Below are positions 1 to 7,665 of a stretch of DNA of 64,000 nt, piece after piece; the first letter of the stretch is position 1; each line of letters opens with the position of its first letter. Position numbers and translations under genes: made by a program. Under the pieces are notes generated by a model. It searched no databases. It had not been told where the DNA came from and saw nothing but the letters and a program-made list of their open reading frames with translations. This DNA is from an uncultured Lachnospiraceae bacterium (GTDB lineage: Bacteria > Bacillota_A > Clostridia > Lachnospirales > Lachnospiraceae): contig CATOMC010000004.1 in NCBI GenBank assembly GCA_951801245.1, forward strand, positions 54,817-118,816, given 5' to 3'.

Positions 1-375
1 GCATGTTTCCTGGCTTTTTCCACGGGGACTTCCTGGGGGACTTTTGGTATTCTAATCCCGATCGTGGTCAATGTATTCATGAACACCAATCCGCAGTTGA
101 TGATCATATCCATCTCTGCATGTATGGCGGGCGCGGTGTGCGGCGATCATTGTTCCCCCATATCAGATACTACGATCATGGCATCGGCAGGTGCGCAGTG
201 TGATCATGTCAATCATGTGTCCACACAGCTTCCCTATGTGATCGTGGTTGCGGCGATCTCCTTTGTGACCTATATCGTGGCAGGCTTTACGCGCAGCGCG
301 TGGATTTCCCTGCCGGCGGGGGTTGTGCTTTTGATGATTACCTTGGTGGTGATGAAGAAGATGCAGAAAGAGTAA
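1..375 (+). CDS. NhaC-family Na+/H+ antiporter, C-terminal part (5' end outside window)
   Basis: The frame is open from base 1 and ends at TAA 373-375, so only about the last 124 residues are present. The protein would exchange Na+ for H+ across the cytoplasmic membrane. The visible part has the NhaC-type stretch FSTGTSWGTFGILIPI followed by CGDHCSPISDTTIMASAGAQ, which I recognise as family signature, and then two hydrophobic segments before a basic KKMQKE tail. Immediately after the stop, bases 390-411 repeat the last 22 bases of the gene (354-375) with one mismatch, in frame 36 bases later, so a local duplication has occurred at the 3' end. No clear terminator is visible before the biotin operon promoter. 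Confidence 0.85.
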   Translation, partial: ACFLAFSTGTSWGTFGILIPIVVNVFMNTNPQLMIISISACMAGAVCGDHCSPISDTTIMASAGAQCDHVNHVSTQLPYVIVVAAISFVTYIVAGFTRSAWISLPAGVVLLMITLVVMKKMQKE

Positions 376-442
376 ATCTTGGCCGGCCAGAAGAAGATGC
401 AGAAAGAATAAGAGACAGGATTCAATATAAGAAGAGGGTCTA

Positions 443-495
443 TTGTAAACCTATATGTAAAAATGGTTGACAATAAACTCTCTTTTTGTTAACGT
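443..495 (+). promoter_or_regulatory. BirA-type biotin operator overlapping the bioY promoter
   Basis: TTGTAAACC (443-451) and GGTTGACAA (465-473) form an inverted repeat with 8 of 9 matching positions and a 13-nt spacer, the pattern of BirA boxes in Bacillota. The right half contains a TTGACA -35 hexamer (467-472), with a weak TAACGT at 490-495 after 17 nt as possible -10. An extra half-site TTGTTAAC lies at 486-493. Biotin-loaded BirA binding here would block RNA polymerase and shut off the operon. The match and spacing are seen directly; the regulator is inferred. Confidence 0.75.
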
Positions 496-557
496 AGATA
501 GCGGGAGGATTCGTCGGGAAAAATGGACCGTACAAGCAATTGAGAAATGGAGGTAAT

Positions 558-1112
558 ATGAAGCAGAAAAGCAGAATTCAGAAAATGGCTGTGTGCAGCC
601 TGTTTACGGCGTTGACGGCAGTGGGGGCATTTATAAAAATACCGGTTCCGGTAGTGCCCTTTACGTTACAGTTTCTATTTACGATGCTGGCAGGGCTTCT
701 TCTGGGAGGGAAGCTTGGGGCGATCAGTGTGGGAGCCTATGCGCTTCTGGGACTGGCGGGACTTCCTATCTTTGCGGAGGGCGGCGGCTTCTGGTATCTG
801 TTAAAGCCAAGCTTTGGTTATATTCTGGGCTTCATTCTTGCGGCTTATGTGACCGGCCGGATGACACAGAAGGCGGAGGGTCGGACTTTCGGTAAAATAC
901 TGACTGCTAATTTTGTGGGCCTTGCCATTGTCTATGGAGCCGGGATGGTGTACTATTATATTATTTGTAATTATGTGATCAATACACCCATTGGATTGTG
1001 GCCGTTGTTTCTGTATTGTTTCCTTCTGGCGGTGCCGGGGGATATCTGCCTGTGCTTTCTGGCGGCGGCCTTGACGAAGCGGATTAAGCCGGTTATTGAC
1101 AGAATGTGGTGA
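558..1112 (+). CDS. bioY: Biotin transporter substrate-specificity subunit BioY
   Basis: The 184-residue protein is the S component of an ECF-type biotin importer. It is almost entirely hydrophobic with about six membrane segments and the BioY-typical patterns IPVPVVPFTLQ near the N terminus and GYILGF in the middle. I chose ATG 558 because GGAGG lies at 549-553; an upstream TTG at 540 has no such site. It is the first gene of the biotin operon, 24 bases before bioB, and follows the BirA-type operator. No EcfA/EcfT genes are next to it, so it would share the energising module encoded elsewhere. Confidence 0.93.
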   Translation: MKQKSRIQKMAVCSLFTALTAVGAFIKIPVPVVPFTLQFLFTMLAGLLLGGKLGAISVGAYALLGLAGLPIFAEGGGFWYLLKPSFGYILGFILAAYVTGRMTQKAEGRTFGKILTANFVGLAIVYGAGMVYYYIICNYVINTPIGLWPLFLYCFLLAVPGDICLCFLAAALTKRIKPVIDRMW

Positions 1113-1136
1113 AGCGATAAAATATGGAGGATGCAT

Positions 1137-2111
1137 ATGAGTTTGGTATCGGAAATGAAGGAGAAGGTATTCGGAGGGGAATGGATTGACAGGCAGGAAG
1201 CGCTGCAGCTTGCCAAAGAGCCGTTAGACGAACTGAAAGAGGCGGCGGATGAGATCCGTAAGAAGGTGTGCGGAGACGGATTTGACATCTGTACGATTGT
1301 GAACGGTAAGTGCGGCAGATGTTCCGAGGACTGTAAGTATTGTGCACAGAGCGCTCATTATCATACGGCCTGTGAGGAAAGTTATCCGTTACTCTCCACC
1401 CGGGAACTGGTGGAAGGCGCCAAACACAATGCGAAACAGGGAGTGCTGCGGTATTCCATCGTCACGTCCGGCAAACGTCTTTCCGGCAAAGAGGTGGAAC
1501 AGGTGTGTGAGAGCATCCGCCGAATCAAAGAGGAAACATCCATAGAAGTGTGTGTGTCTTTCGGGCTGCTTGACGAGACACAGTTTCGTAGGATCAAAGC
1601 GGCGGGCGCATCGAGAGTGCACTGCAATCTGGAATCATCGGCAAGATATTTTCCGTCTGTCTGTACGACGCATACCTATGAGGAGAAGATAGAGACCTTG
1701 AAGGCGGCGAAGCGGGCGGGGCTTTCTATCTGTTCCGGGGGGATCCTGGGACTGGGGGAGACCATGGAGGACCGGATCGATATGGTGCTGACGGCCAGAG
1801 AATTGGGGGTCAAGTCAATTCCGGTGAATCTCTTAAATCCGATTCCGGGAACGCCTTATGAGAGCATGAAACCACTGACCAATGAGGAGGCATGTCTGTG
1901 TGTGGCGCTGTTCCGTTTCCTGATCCCGGATGCTTCCATCAGACTGGCCGGCGGCAGAGGGCTGGTGGGAGACAAGGGAGAAGCCTGTTTCTTAAGCGGC
2001 GCCAATGCGGCTATTTCCGGGGATATGCTGACCACGGCCGGCATTACGGTGGAAACGGATATGGAACTGATACATACATTAGGATTCGAGGTGAAACGCT
2101 GCAATGGCTAA
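1137..2111 (+). CDS. bioB: Biotin synthase BioB
   Basis: BioB is a radical SAM enzyme that inserts sulfur into dethiobiotin, the last step of biotin synthesis. The 324-residue product has the cluster motif CSEDCKYC with cysteines 62, 66 and 69 for the [4Fe-4S] cluster, and later SGGILGLGET and NPIPGTP as expected for the family. ATG 1137 is preferred over ATG 1131, which directly abuts the GGAGG at 1126-1130. The stop overlaps the start of bioD by 8 bases, suggesting translational coupling. Confidence 0.95.
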   Translation: MSLVSEMKEKVFGGEWIDRQEALQLAKEPLDELKEAADEIRKKVCGDGFDICTIVNGKCGRCSEDCKYCAQSAHYHTACEESYPLLSTRELVEGAKHNAKQGVLRYSIVTSGKRLSGKEVEQVCESIRRIKEETSIEVCVSFGLLDETQFRRIKAAGASRVHCNLESSARYFPSVCTTHTYEEKIETLKAAKRAGLSICSGGILGLGETMEDRIDMVLTARELGVKSIPVNLLNPIPGTPYESMKPLTNEEACLCVALFRFLIPDASIRLAGGRGLVGDKGEACFLSGANAAISGDMLTTAGITVETDMELIHTLGFEVKRCNG

Positions 2112-2790
2112 GAAAATTTTTATTACCGGGACGGGTACGGACGTGGGCAAAACTTATGTGACAGGCCTGCTTGTTAAGAAGTTAAAAGAAAATGGCCTGC
2201 GTGCAGCTTATTATAAAGCAGCCATGAGCGGCAATGAGCGGACCAAAGACGGGGAACTGATTCCCGGCGATGCACTATTTGTAAAGAAGATGTCGGGAAT
2301 CGGGCAGCCCCCTGCGCAGATGTGTCCTTATATTTATGAGACGGCAGTCTCACCACACCTGGCTTCCCGCATAGAGGGCAATCCGGTGGTTTTGGAAGAG
2401 GTGGTAAAAGGATTTGCGGAAGTCTGCAGGCAGTATGATTATGTGACCATGGAAGGCAGCGGCGGCATTTTGTGCCCCCTTTGTTTTGATGAGAGGAAAC
2501 TGTGGCTTGAGGATGTGATCAGACAGCTTGGTCTGTCCAGTCTGATCGTGGCGGATGCGGGGCTTGGCACCATCAACAGTGTGGTGCTGACCGTGGAATA
2601 TATGCGGGCCAGAAAACTTCCTGTCAAAGGAATTATTTTCAATCATTTTCATCCGGGAGACAGGATGGAGGAAGATAATCTGCGCATGTGCGAATACAGG
2701 ACGAAGCTTCCGGTAGTCGCCTGCGTGGGAGATGACAGCGGACAACTGGATATGCCGATAGAGAAGCTGACTGCGTTGTATGAGGATTAG
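2104..2790 (+). CDS. bioD: Dethiobiotin synthetase BioD
   Basis: BioD closes the ureido ring of 7,8-diaminopelargonic acid with CO2 and ATP to make dethiobiotin. The 228-residue protein begins with the Walker A loop GTGTDVGKT at residues 9-17 and has MEGSGGILCP, the family's substrate-side loop. It overlaps bioB by 8 bases. Its stop codon (2788-2790) is followed at once by the left end of a 195-bp palindromic element, which separates it from bioA. Confidence 0.94.
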   Translation: MAKKIFITGTGTDVGKTYVTGLLVKKLKENGLRAAYYKAAMSGNERTKDGELIPGDALFVKKMSGIGQPPAQMCPYIYETAVSPHLASRIEGNPVVLEEVVKGFAEVCRQYDYVTMEGSGGILCPLCFDERKLWLEDVIRQLGLSSLIVADAGLGTINSVVLTVEYMRARKLPVKGIIFNHFHPGDRMEEDNLRMCEYRTKLPVVACVGDDSGQLDMPIEKLTALYED

Positions 2791-2985
2791 GTAATTGTGA
2801 AACTCATCCATAGTTATTGGAATTGTACAAATAGTATAACCAACACAGGCGCGCTTTCGCTCCTTTCCAAACGCACCAGTACTAGGTTTGAAAATACCTC
2901 TCCAAGTGCTGGTGTTTTCTAGGGTCTGCTTATGGTTATGCTATTTGCACAATTATTACAGCGTTGAGACGAGTTTCGCAATTAC
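2791..2985. repeat. 195-bp imperfect palindromic element (MITE-like) between bioD and bioA
   Basis: The two ends are inverted copies: GTAATTGTGAAACTC (2791-2805) against GAGTTTCGCAATTAC (2971-2985), 14 of 15 matching. Further in, a 21-base arm at 2821-2841 (AATTGTACAAATAG then TATAACC) pairs with 2934-2954 with two mismatches, and ACCAGTACT near 2875 pairs with AGTGCTGGT near 2905. The whole stretch can fold into one long hairpin and has no coding potential. It sits exactly between a stop codon and the next gene, like a non-autonomous inserted repeat. No second copy was found in this window. Confidence 0.7.
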
Positions 2986-3020
2986 ATATGGTTGAGAATG
3001 TGTAAAAGGAGATAAAAAGT

Positions 3021-4217
3021 ATGATCTGGTATCCGTATCAGCAGATGAAAACCATGAAAGAGCCGTATAAGATCATAGATGCCGAGGGGGTCTATCTGAA
3101 AACGGCGGATCGGGAGATGATCGATTCCATCTCTTCCTGGTGGAGTGTGATCCACGGCTACAAACATCCGGTGCTCACTGAGACGATTAAGTATCAGGCG
3201 GACAATTTCTGCCATGTGATGTTGGGGGGACTGACCCATGAACCGGTGCAGCGGCTTGCGGACAAACTACAAAGCTTCCTGCCGGGGGACCTGGATTACA
3301 GCTTCTTTTCCGATTCCGGAAGTGTGGCTGTGGAAGTGGCTCTGAAAATGGCACTGCAATATTATGTAAACCGTGGAGAAATGGAGCGGACGAAAGTGCT
3401 CTCTCTGACGCATGCTTATCATGGCGATACGTTCAAGACCATGGAAGTGGGGGATGATGCGGATTATCATTTCATATTGGAGGCCTATGGGGAAAAGAAG
3501 GATGTGATTCATATTCCTACACAGATCCCGGCGCTGGAGCAGGCCTTTGAGAAGTATCATAAAGAATTAAACTGCTTTATCGTAGAACCTCTCTTGCAGG
3601 GGGCTGGCGGGATGCGGATGTATGACATCTCTTTTCTTGTGAAAGCCAGAGAACTTTGCGACCGGTATGGGGTTCTGCTTATTTTTGATGAGGTGGCGAC
3701 GGGATTTGGGCGCACGGGCAATCGTTTTGTGGCGGATCTTGTACAGCCGGATATCCTGGTGTTAGGTAAGGCTCTGACCGGCGGTTACATCGGACATGCG
3801 GTGACAGTGGCGAACCGTAAGGTATATCACGGCTTCTACAGTGATGATCCGGACAAGGCGCTGATGCATGGACCGACCTTTATGGGAAATGCACTGGCCT
3901 GCAGTGTTGCGCTGAAATCCATTGAACTGTTTGAACAGGAAGATTATATGTCCAAGATTCGAAGAATCGAAGCGATTACCAGACGCGAAATGGCGGGATT
4001 TGTGGATGACAGGATTAAAGAGGTGAGGGTGATGGGCGGTTGTGTCTGTGTGGAAGTGAAGGATGCGGCCATCCTTAAGGGCTATCAGCAGTTTGCCTTT
4101 GAGCGCGGGGTATTCAGTCGCCCTTTCCTGAATTGTATGTACGCTATGGTACCTTATATCATATCGGAGGAGGAGCTGGTCAGAGTCCTGGATACGATGA
4201 AGGAGTGGTTTACATAA
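3021..4217 (+). CDS. bioA: Adenosylmethionine-8-amino-7-oxononanoate aminotransferase BioA
   Basis: BioA transfers an amino group from S-adenosylmethionine to KAPA, giving 7,8-diaminopelargonic acid, the substrate of BioD. This 398-residue class III PLP aminotransferase has IFDEVATGFGRTG (D223 binding PLP) and LVLGKALTGG, where K250 is the Schiff-base lysine. AAAGGAG at 3005-3011 supports ATG 3021. It completes the KAPA-to-biotin steps with bioD and bioB, but no bioF, bioW or bioC is present in the window. The palindromic element lies just upstream. Confidence 0.93.
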   Translation: MIWYPYQQMKTMKEPYKIIDAEGVYLKTADREMIDSISSWWSVIHGYKHPVLTETIKYQADNFCHVMLGGLTHEPVQRLADKLQSFLPGDLDYSFFSDSGSVAVEVALKMALQYYVNRGEMERTKVLSLTHAYHGDTFKTMEVGDDADYHFILEAYGEKKDVIHIPTQIPALEQAFEKYHKELNCFIVEPLLQGAGGMRMYDISFLVKARELCDRYGVLLIFDEVATGFGRTGNRFVADLVQPDILVLGKALTGGYIGHAVTVANRKVYHGFYSDDPDKALMHGPTFMGNALACSVALKSIELFEQEDYMSKIRRIEAITRREMAGFVDDRIKEVRVMGGCVCVEVKDAAILKGYQQFAFERGVFSRPFLNCMYAMVPYIISEEELVRVLDTMKEWFT

Positions 4218-4326
4218 TGTAAGTATGTTTGGACTTTTTAACGGTATGTTTTGCCTGCAAACACCCTTTTACTTATTCTGAATATATGTTATAGTTATCA
4301 TATATACATAGAAAGGAATTATCTAT

Positions 4327-5820
4327 ATGTTGGTGCTTGTTAAGACATCTGTGGCATGTCTTTTATTTATGATATACATGATCGGCTTTTATTATAGAAA
4401 GCCCCATATTCCAATCAAATCTACGAAGATATTTCAGTGTCTTATTGCTGTGGCGTTAGTCAACGCATCGTTTGACCTGATTACAATCTGTACTGTAAAT
4501 CGCAGAGATGTAATTTCGAATACGACTAATCTTACGGTGCATGTAATTTATTTATTATCCATATTGGGATATATCTATTTTCTGTTTTTGTATATGAGAA
4601 GCTATCTGGAAGTAAATCTGAAATTTTCCAGGGTGGTAAGAATCTTCCACAGTCTGCCCGCTGCCGTGTCGACTGTGGGAATTATCGTATTACCAATCAC
4701 CTATGTTCATGGTACCACAACCGATTATTCTTTAGGCCCCAAGGCATATGCGCTCTATGGGAGTCTGGTGATCTATCTGATCCTGATACTATATTACTGT
4801 CTCCGTTACTGGAAGATTATGGATGGGGATAAGAGGATGGCGATCATACTTGCGGTACCTATTTATGTGGCCGCGGCGCTGATCCAGATGCTGATCCCGG
4901 AGTCACTGGTAGTGGTGGTCTGTTCAACGCTTATTCTTCTGGGGCTGATACTGAGCAATGAGAATACGGAAAAATATGTGGATGAACATACAACCCTGTT
5001 TAATCAGTATTCTTTTGAAAAAGTGCTGGAGGAGTTTGATTTTGACAAACAGAAACCGGTCATTGCCATTCTCTGCTTTTGTAAGACGGAGAACAATCTG
5101 GACTGGAAACAGGATGTTCAGATCTTAAATGATATACATAAGGAGATTAAACTGTATCGTCTGTACGGGTACCGGGCCGGTGAGAACGGTGTGGTGTTTT
5201 TAGGCAGCGGGGAAGAGAAGGCACAGATGGTACTGGACAGAGTAAAGGATGCTATAGAAGAGAAATATGATATAGACATCATAAATATTGAGACAAAAGT
5301 CCTGTCAGGGGACAGTACGGCAACCCGCTATAGCTGCATGAGAAATATCATCTCTTTCTGCACGGAAGTGGGAAGCCGGCTCGCTTATATTGATTATCTG
5401 ACCAATATTTATAACCGTAACGCGCTAGAGCGGGATTTGAATAAGTGGCAGGAACAGGAAAACAAAGGTGCCTATTTCTTTATTGTCGATCTGAATGATC
5501 TGAAATTAGTCAATGATTCGATCGGCCATTCTGCCGGAGATAAATTGCTGCAGGGATTTGCCCGCCTGCTGGCGGATACGGTCGGCGAGTGTGGCAGAGC
5601 ATACCGCCAGGGCGGTGATGAATTTGCGGTTATATATGGTAAGAACCCACAGGAATTTGTGCAGGATCTGGAAAAGCGGTGCAAAGTTTATAATCGCTCG
5701 AGTGCAGTTCCCATCAGTTATGCCATTGGCTATTGTCCCCTGGTGGAAGAAGGATTCCGGGATGCGGCGGATCAGATGATGTATGAGGATAAGAGAAAGA
5801 AAAAGAAGCAAAGACGTTAG
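4327..5820 (+). CDS. Membrane-bound GGDEF-domain protein, probable diguanylate cyclase
   Basis: The 497-residue protein has about seven membrane segments in residues 1-215 and then a cytoplasmic part. The C-terminal GGDEF domain is intact: RQGGDEF with GGDEF at residues 429-433, preceded by DYLTNIYNRNALE and DLNDLKLVND. The stretch before it (about 215-335) begins DEHTTLFNQYSFEKVL and has YRAGENGVVFL where a GGDEF would be, so I read it as a second, degenerate GGDEF domain. The RxxD inhibitory site is absent at its usual place, so product inhibition by c-di-GMP may be lost. A c-di-GMP synthase is the likely role; the sensed signal is unknown. Confidence 0.82.
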   Translation: MLVLVKTSVACLLFMIYMIGFYYRKPHIPIKSTKIFQCLIAVALVNASFDLITICTVNRRDVISNTTNLTVHVIYLLSILGYIYFLFLYMRSYLEVNLKFSRVVRIFHSLPAAVSTVGIIVLPITYVHGTTTDYSLGPKAYALYGSLVIYLILILYYCLRYWKIMDGDKRMAIILAVPIYVAAALIQMLIPESLVVVVCSTLILLGLILSNENTEKYVDEHTTLFNQYSFEKVLEEFDFDKQKPVIAILCFCKTENNLDWKQDVQILNDIHKEIKLYRLYGYRAGENGVVFLGSGEEKAQMVLDRVKDAIEEKYDIDIINIETKVLSGDSTATRYSCMRNIISFCTEVGSRLAYIDYLTNIYNRNALERDLNKWQEQENKGAYFFIVDLNDLKLVNDSIGHSAGDKLLQGFARLLADTVGECGRAYRQGGDEFAVIYGKNPQEFVQDLEKRCKVYNRSSAVPISYAIGYCPLVEEGFRDAADQMMYEDKRKKKKQRR

Positions 5821-5843
5821 GAAAGGATTGAAGGAGGAAAGGC

Positions 5844-6095
5844 ATGAAAAAACTTTTTAATTACGCAGACAAATATATAAGACGCAGCACCTGGAAGGAT
5901 TTTGCCCTGTTGAAATTCTGCCTCTTTGCGATCGGCGTTCTGGCCGGCATGCAGATACCGGAAAAGAATCAAAAGACGGCCAGAATAGCTTCTGCAGTTG
6001 TTTTCACGGTGACCTATATCCCATTGATGATGAAATTTCTTTCTGTTATTATGGAGCGGGATGAACCGGAGGGGGATGGATGTTCCGGGTCATGA
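5844..6095 (+). CDS. Small two-helix membrane protein of unknown function
   Basis: This 83-residue protein starts 23 bases after the GGDEF gene with AAGGAGG just upstream, so the two are probably cotranscribed. It has two hydrophobic stretches (about 23-36 and 46-64) linked by a basic loop, and a charged DEPEGDG tail. Similar short proteins are common beside regulators in Lachnospiraceae and are sometimes labelled phosphate-permease-like, but nothing here supports transport. Function not assigned. Confidence 0.7.
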   Translation: MKKLFNYADKYIRRSTWKDFALLKFCLFAIGVLAGMQIPEKNQKTARIASAVVFTVTYIPLMMKFLSVIMERDEPEGDGCSGS

Positions 6096-6230
6096 ACAGC
6101 CGATGGAACTGTTAACGGTTAAGGCTGTTTCAGGATCTGTAAAGACCCGTGTGAAATGCCAAAATTGTCCGAATAATTCACGGTTGCGGAAATAGTATAC
6201 AAAATATTATTAGGATATGAAAAAAAATTG

Positions 6231-6259
6231 TTGCAAATGTTCGAAAACTTTATTATAAT
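6231..6259 (+). promoter_or_regulatory. Promoter of the mgl operon
   Basis: TTGCAA (6231-6236), a 17-nt spacer and a perfect TATAAT (6254-6259) lie about 90 bases before mglB. The sequence AGTATACAAA occurs on both sides, near 6194 and again near 6277, each time followed closely by an AT-rich ATAT stretch. This flanking direct repeat with a GTATAC core could bind a regulator. Confidence 0.7.
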
Positions 6260-6349
6260 GGTTTACAGACGGTAGTAGTATACAAATGAAATATGTATAT
6301 TAGTACCGATTAAAAATGCTCGAATTGAGCGAAACAGGGAGGAAAAAGA

Positions 6350-7540
6350 ATGAAGAAGAAAATTGCAGTAATGTTGGCTGCAACAATGGCAACAGCTAGT
6401 CTGGCAGCCTGCGGCGGTTCAGGAGACGCTCCGGCAACAGCACCGGCAGCGGAAGAAGCACCTGCGGCAGAAGAGGAAGCTCCTGCAGCGGAAGAACCGG
6501 CAGCAGAGGAGGCTCCTGCAACAGAAGAGGAAGCTCCTGCAGCGGCAGTGGATGGTACCGTATCCGTATTCTATTACACATACGGTGATACTTATATCTC
6601 CAGCGTACGTTCCGCATTAGACGCAGCTTTTGACAAAGCAGGCGTTGCTTATCAGGATTACGACAGTAACAACAGCCAGACAACCCAGACAGAGCAGATT
6701 GACACAGCAATTGCTCAGGGTACATCTCTTCTGGTAGTGAACCAGGTAGATACAGGTTCTGATGATACTACCAAGAACATCATCGAGAAAGCAACCACAG
6801 CAGGTATCCCGGTTGTATTCTTTAACCGTTCCGTAAGTGAGGATGTGGTTACCGCTTATGACAAGGCTGTATTCGTAGGTACAGACTATGAGATGGCTGG
6901 CCATATGCAGGGTGAGATGATCGGTCAGTATCTGGTTGACAACTATGATGCAGTTGACCTGAATGGTGACGGCGTGATTTCCTACGTTATGTTCAAGGGT
7001 CAGGAAGGTAATGCAGAAGCTGATGCTCGTACACAGTTTGGTGTAGAAGATGCTGATAAGGTTCTGGCAGATGCAGGCAAAGAGGCTCTGTCCTTCTACG
7101 ACAGCAACAACAGCAACAAGTACCTTGTAGACCAGGGTGGTGCATGGTCTGCAGCTGCAGCTACAGATTATCTGCAGACAGCTTTGTCTCAGTACAGCGA
7201 AGCAAACAACAACATGATCGAGCTTGTTATCGCTAACAATGATGAGATGGCAATCGGTGCTATCACAGCATTGCAGAACGCTGGTTACAACAAAGAAGAC
7301 GGCAGCGCTACTGTGATTCCGGTATTTGGTGTAGATGCTACAGATGCAGCGAAAGATGCAATCGGCAAAGGAACCATGATCGGTACAATCAAACAGGATG
7401 CTGAAGGTATGGCAAATACCATCGCTCAGATTTCCCAGAACTTTATGGGTGGTGCAGACAAGTTCACAGAAGTTGATTCTGCGAACGTTGTAGGAACATG
7501 GCGTGTCAATATTCCTTACGCAACATACACAGGTGAATGA
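6350..7540 (+). CDS. mglB: Galactose/glucose-binding lipoprotein MglB
   Basis: This 396-residue lipoprotein captures galactose or glucose outside the cell and delivers it to MglAC. A signal peptide ends in the lipobox LAAC with C21. Residues 27-67 form an unusual Ala/Pro/Glu repeat linker (APAAEEAPAAEEE-like), a flexible tether. The periplasmic-binding-protein fold follows, including DLNGDGVISY, the calcium loop of MglB-type proteins. GGGAGG precedes the ATG. Its stop is followed by a hairpin that probably lets most transcripts end here, so binding protein exceeds the membrane subunits. Confidence 0.92.
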   Translation: MKKKIAVMLAATMATASLAACGGSGDAPATAPAAEEAPAAEEEAPAAEEPAAEEAPATEEEAPAAAVDGTVSVFYYTYGDTYISSVRSALDAAFDKAGVAYQDYDSNNSQTTQTEQIDTAIAQGTSLLVVNQVDTGSDDTTKNIIEKATTAGIPVVFFNRSVSEDVVTAYDKAVFVGTDYEMAGHMQGEMIGQYLVDNYDAVDLNGDGVISYVMFKGQEGNAEADARTQFGVEDADKVLADAGKEALSFYDSNNSNKYLVDQGGAWSAAAATDYLQTALSQYSEANNNMIELVIANNDEMAIGAITALQNAGYNKEDGSATVIPVFGVDATDAAKDAIGKGTMIGTIKQDAEGMANTIAQISQNFMGGADKFTEVDSANVVGTWRVNIPYATYTGE

Positions 7541-7602
7541 GGGATATAATCTTCCAAAAGTCAAAAATTTTGTGGATGTATGTAGTATATGTGTCCATTG
7601 AG

Positions 7603-7632
7603 AAAGAGTCCGGCTTGCCGGACTCTTTTATC
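7603..7632 (+). terminator. Intra-operon hairpin between mglB and mglA
   Basis: AAAGAGTCCGG (7603-7613) and CCGGACTCTTT (7618-7628) form an 11-bp perfect stem with a 4-nt loop followed by TTA. It resembles a partial terminator or 3' stabilising hairpin, as often found behind the binding-protein gene of ABC operons. Confidence 0.8.
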
Positions 7633-7665
7633 ACATAAAAAACTATAAAATGGGGGTGAGATGAT

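Noticed and set aside
6617..7564. 315-residue minus-strand open frame opposite mglB
   Set aside because: It is antisense to a clear binding-protein gene, has no ribosome site and its Cys/Ile/Thr-rich product matches nothing.
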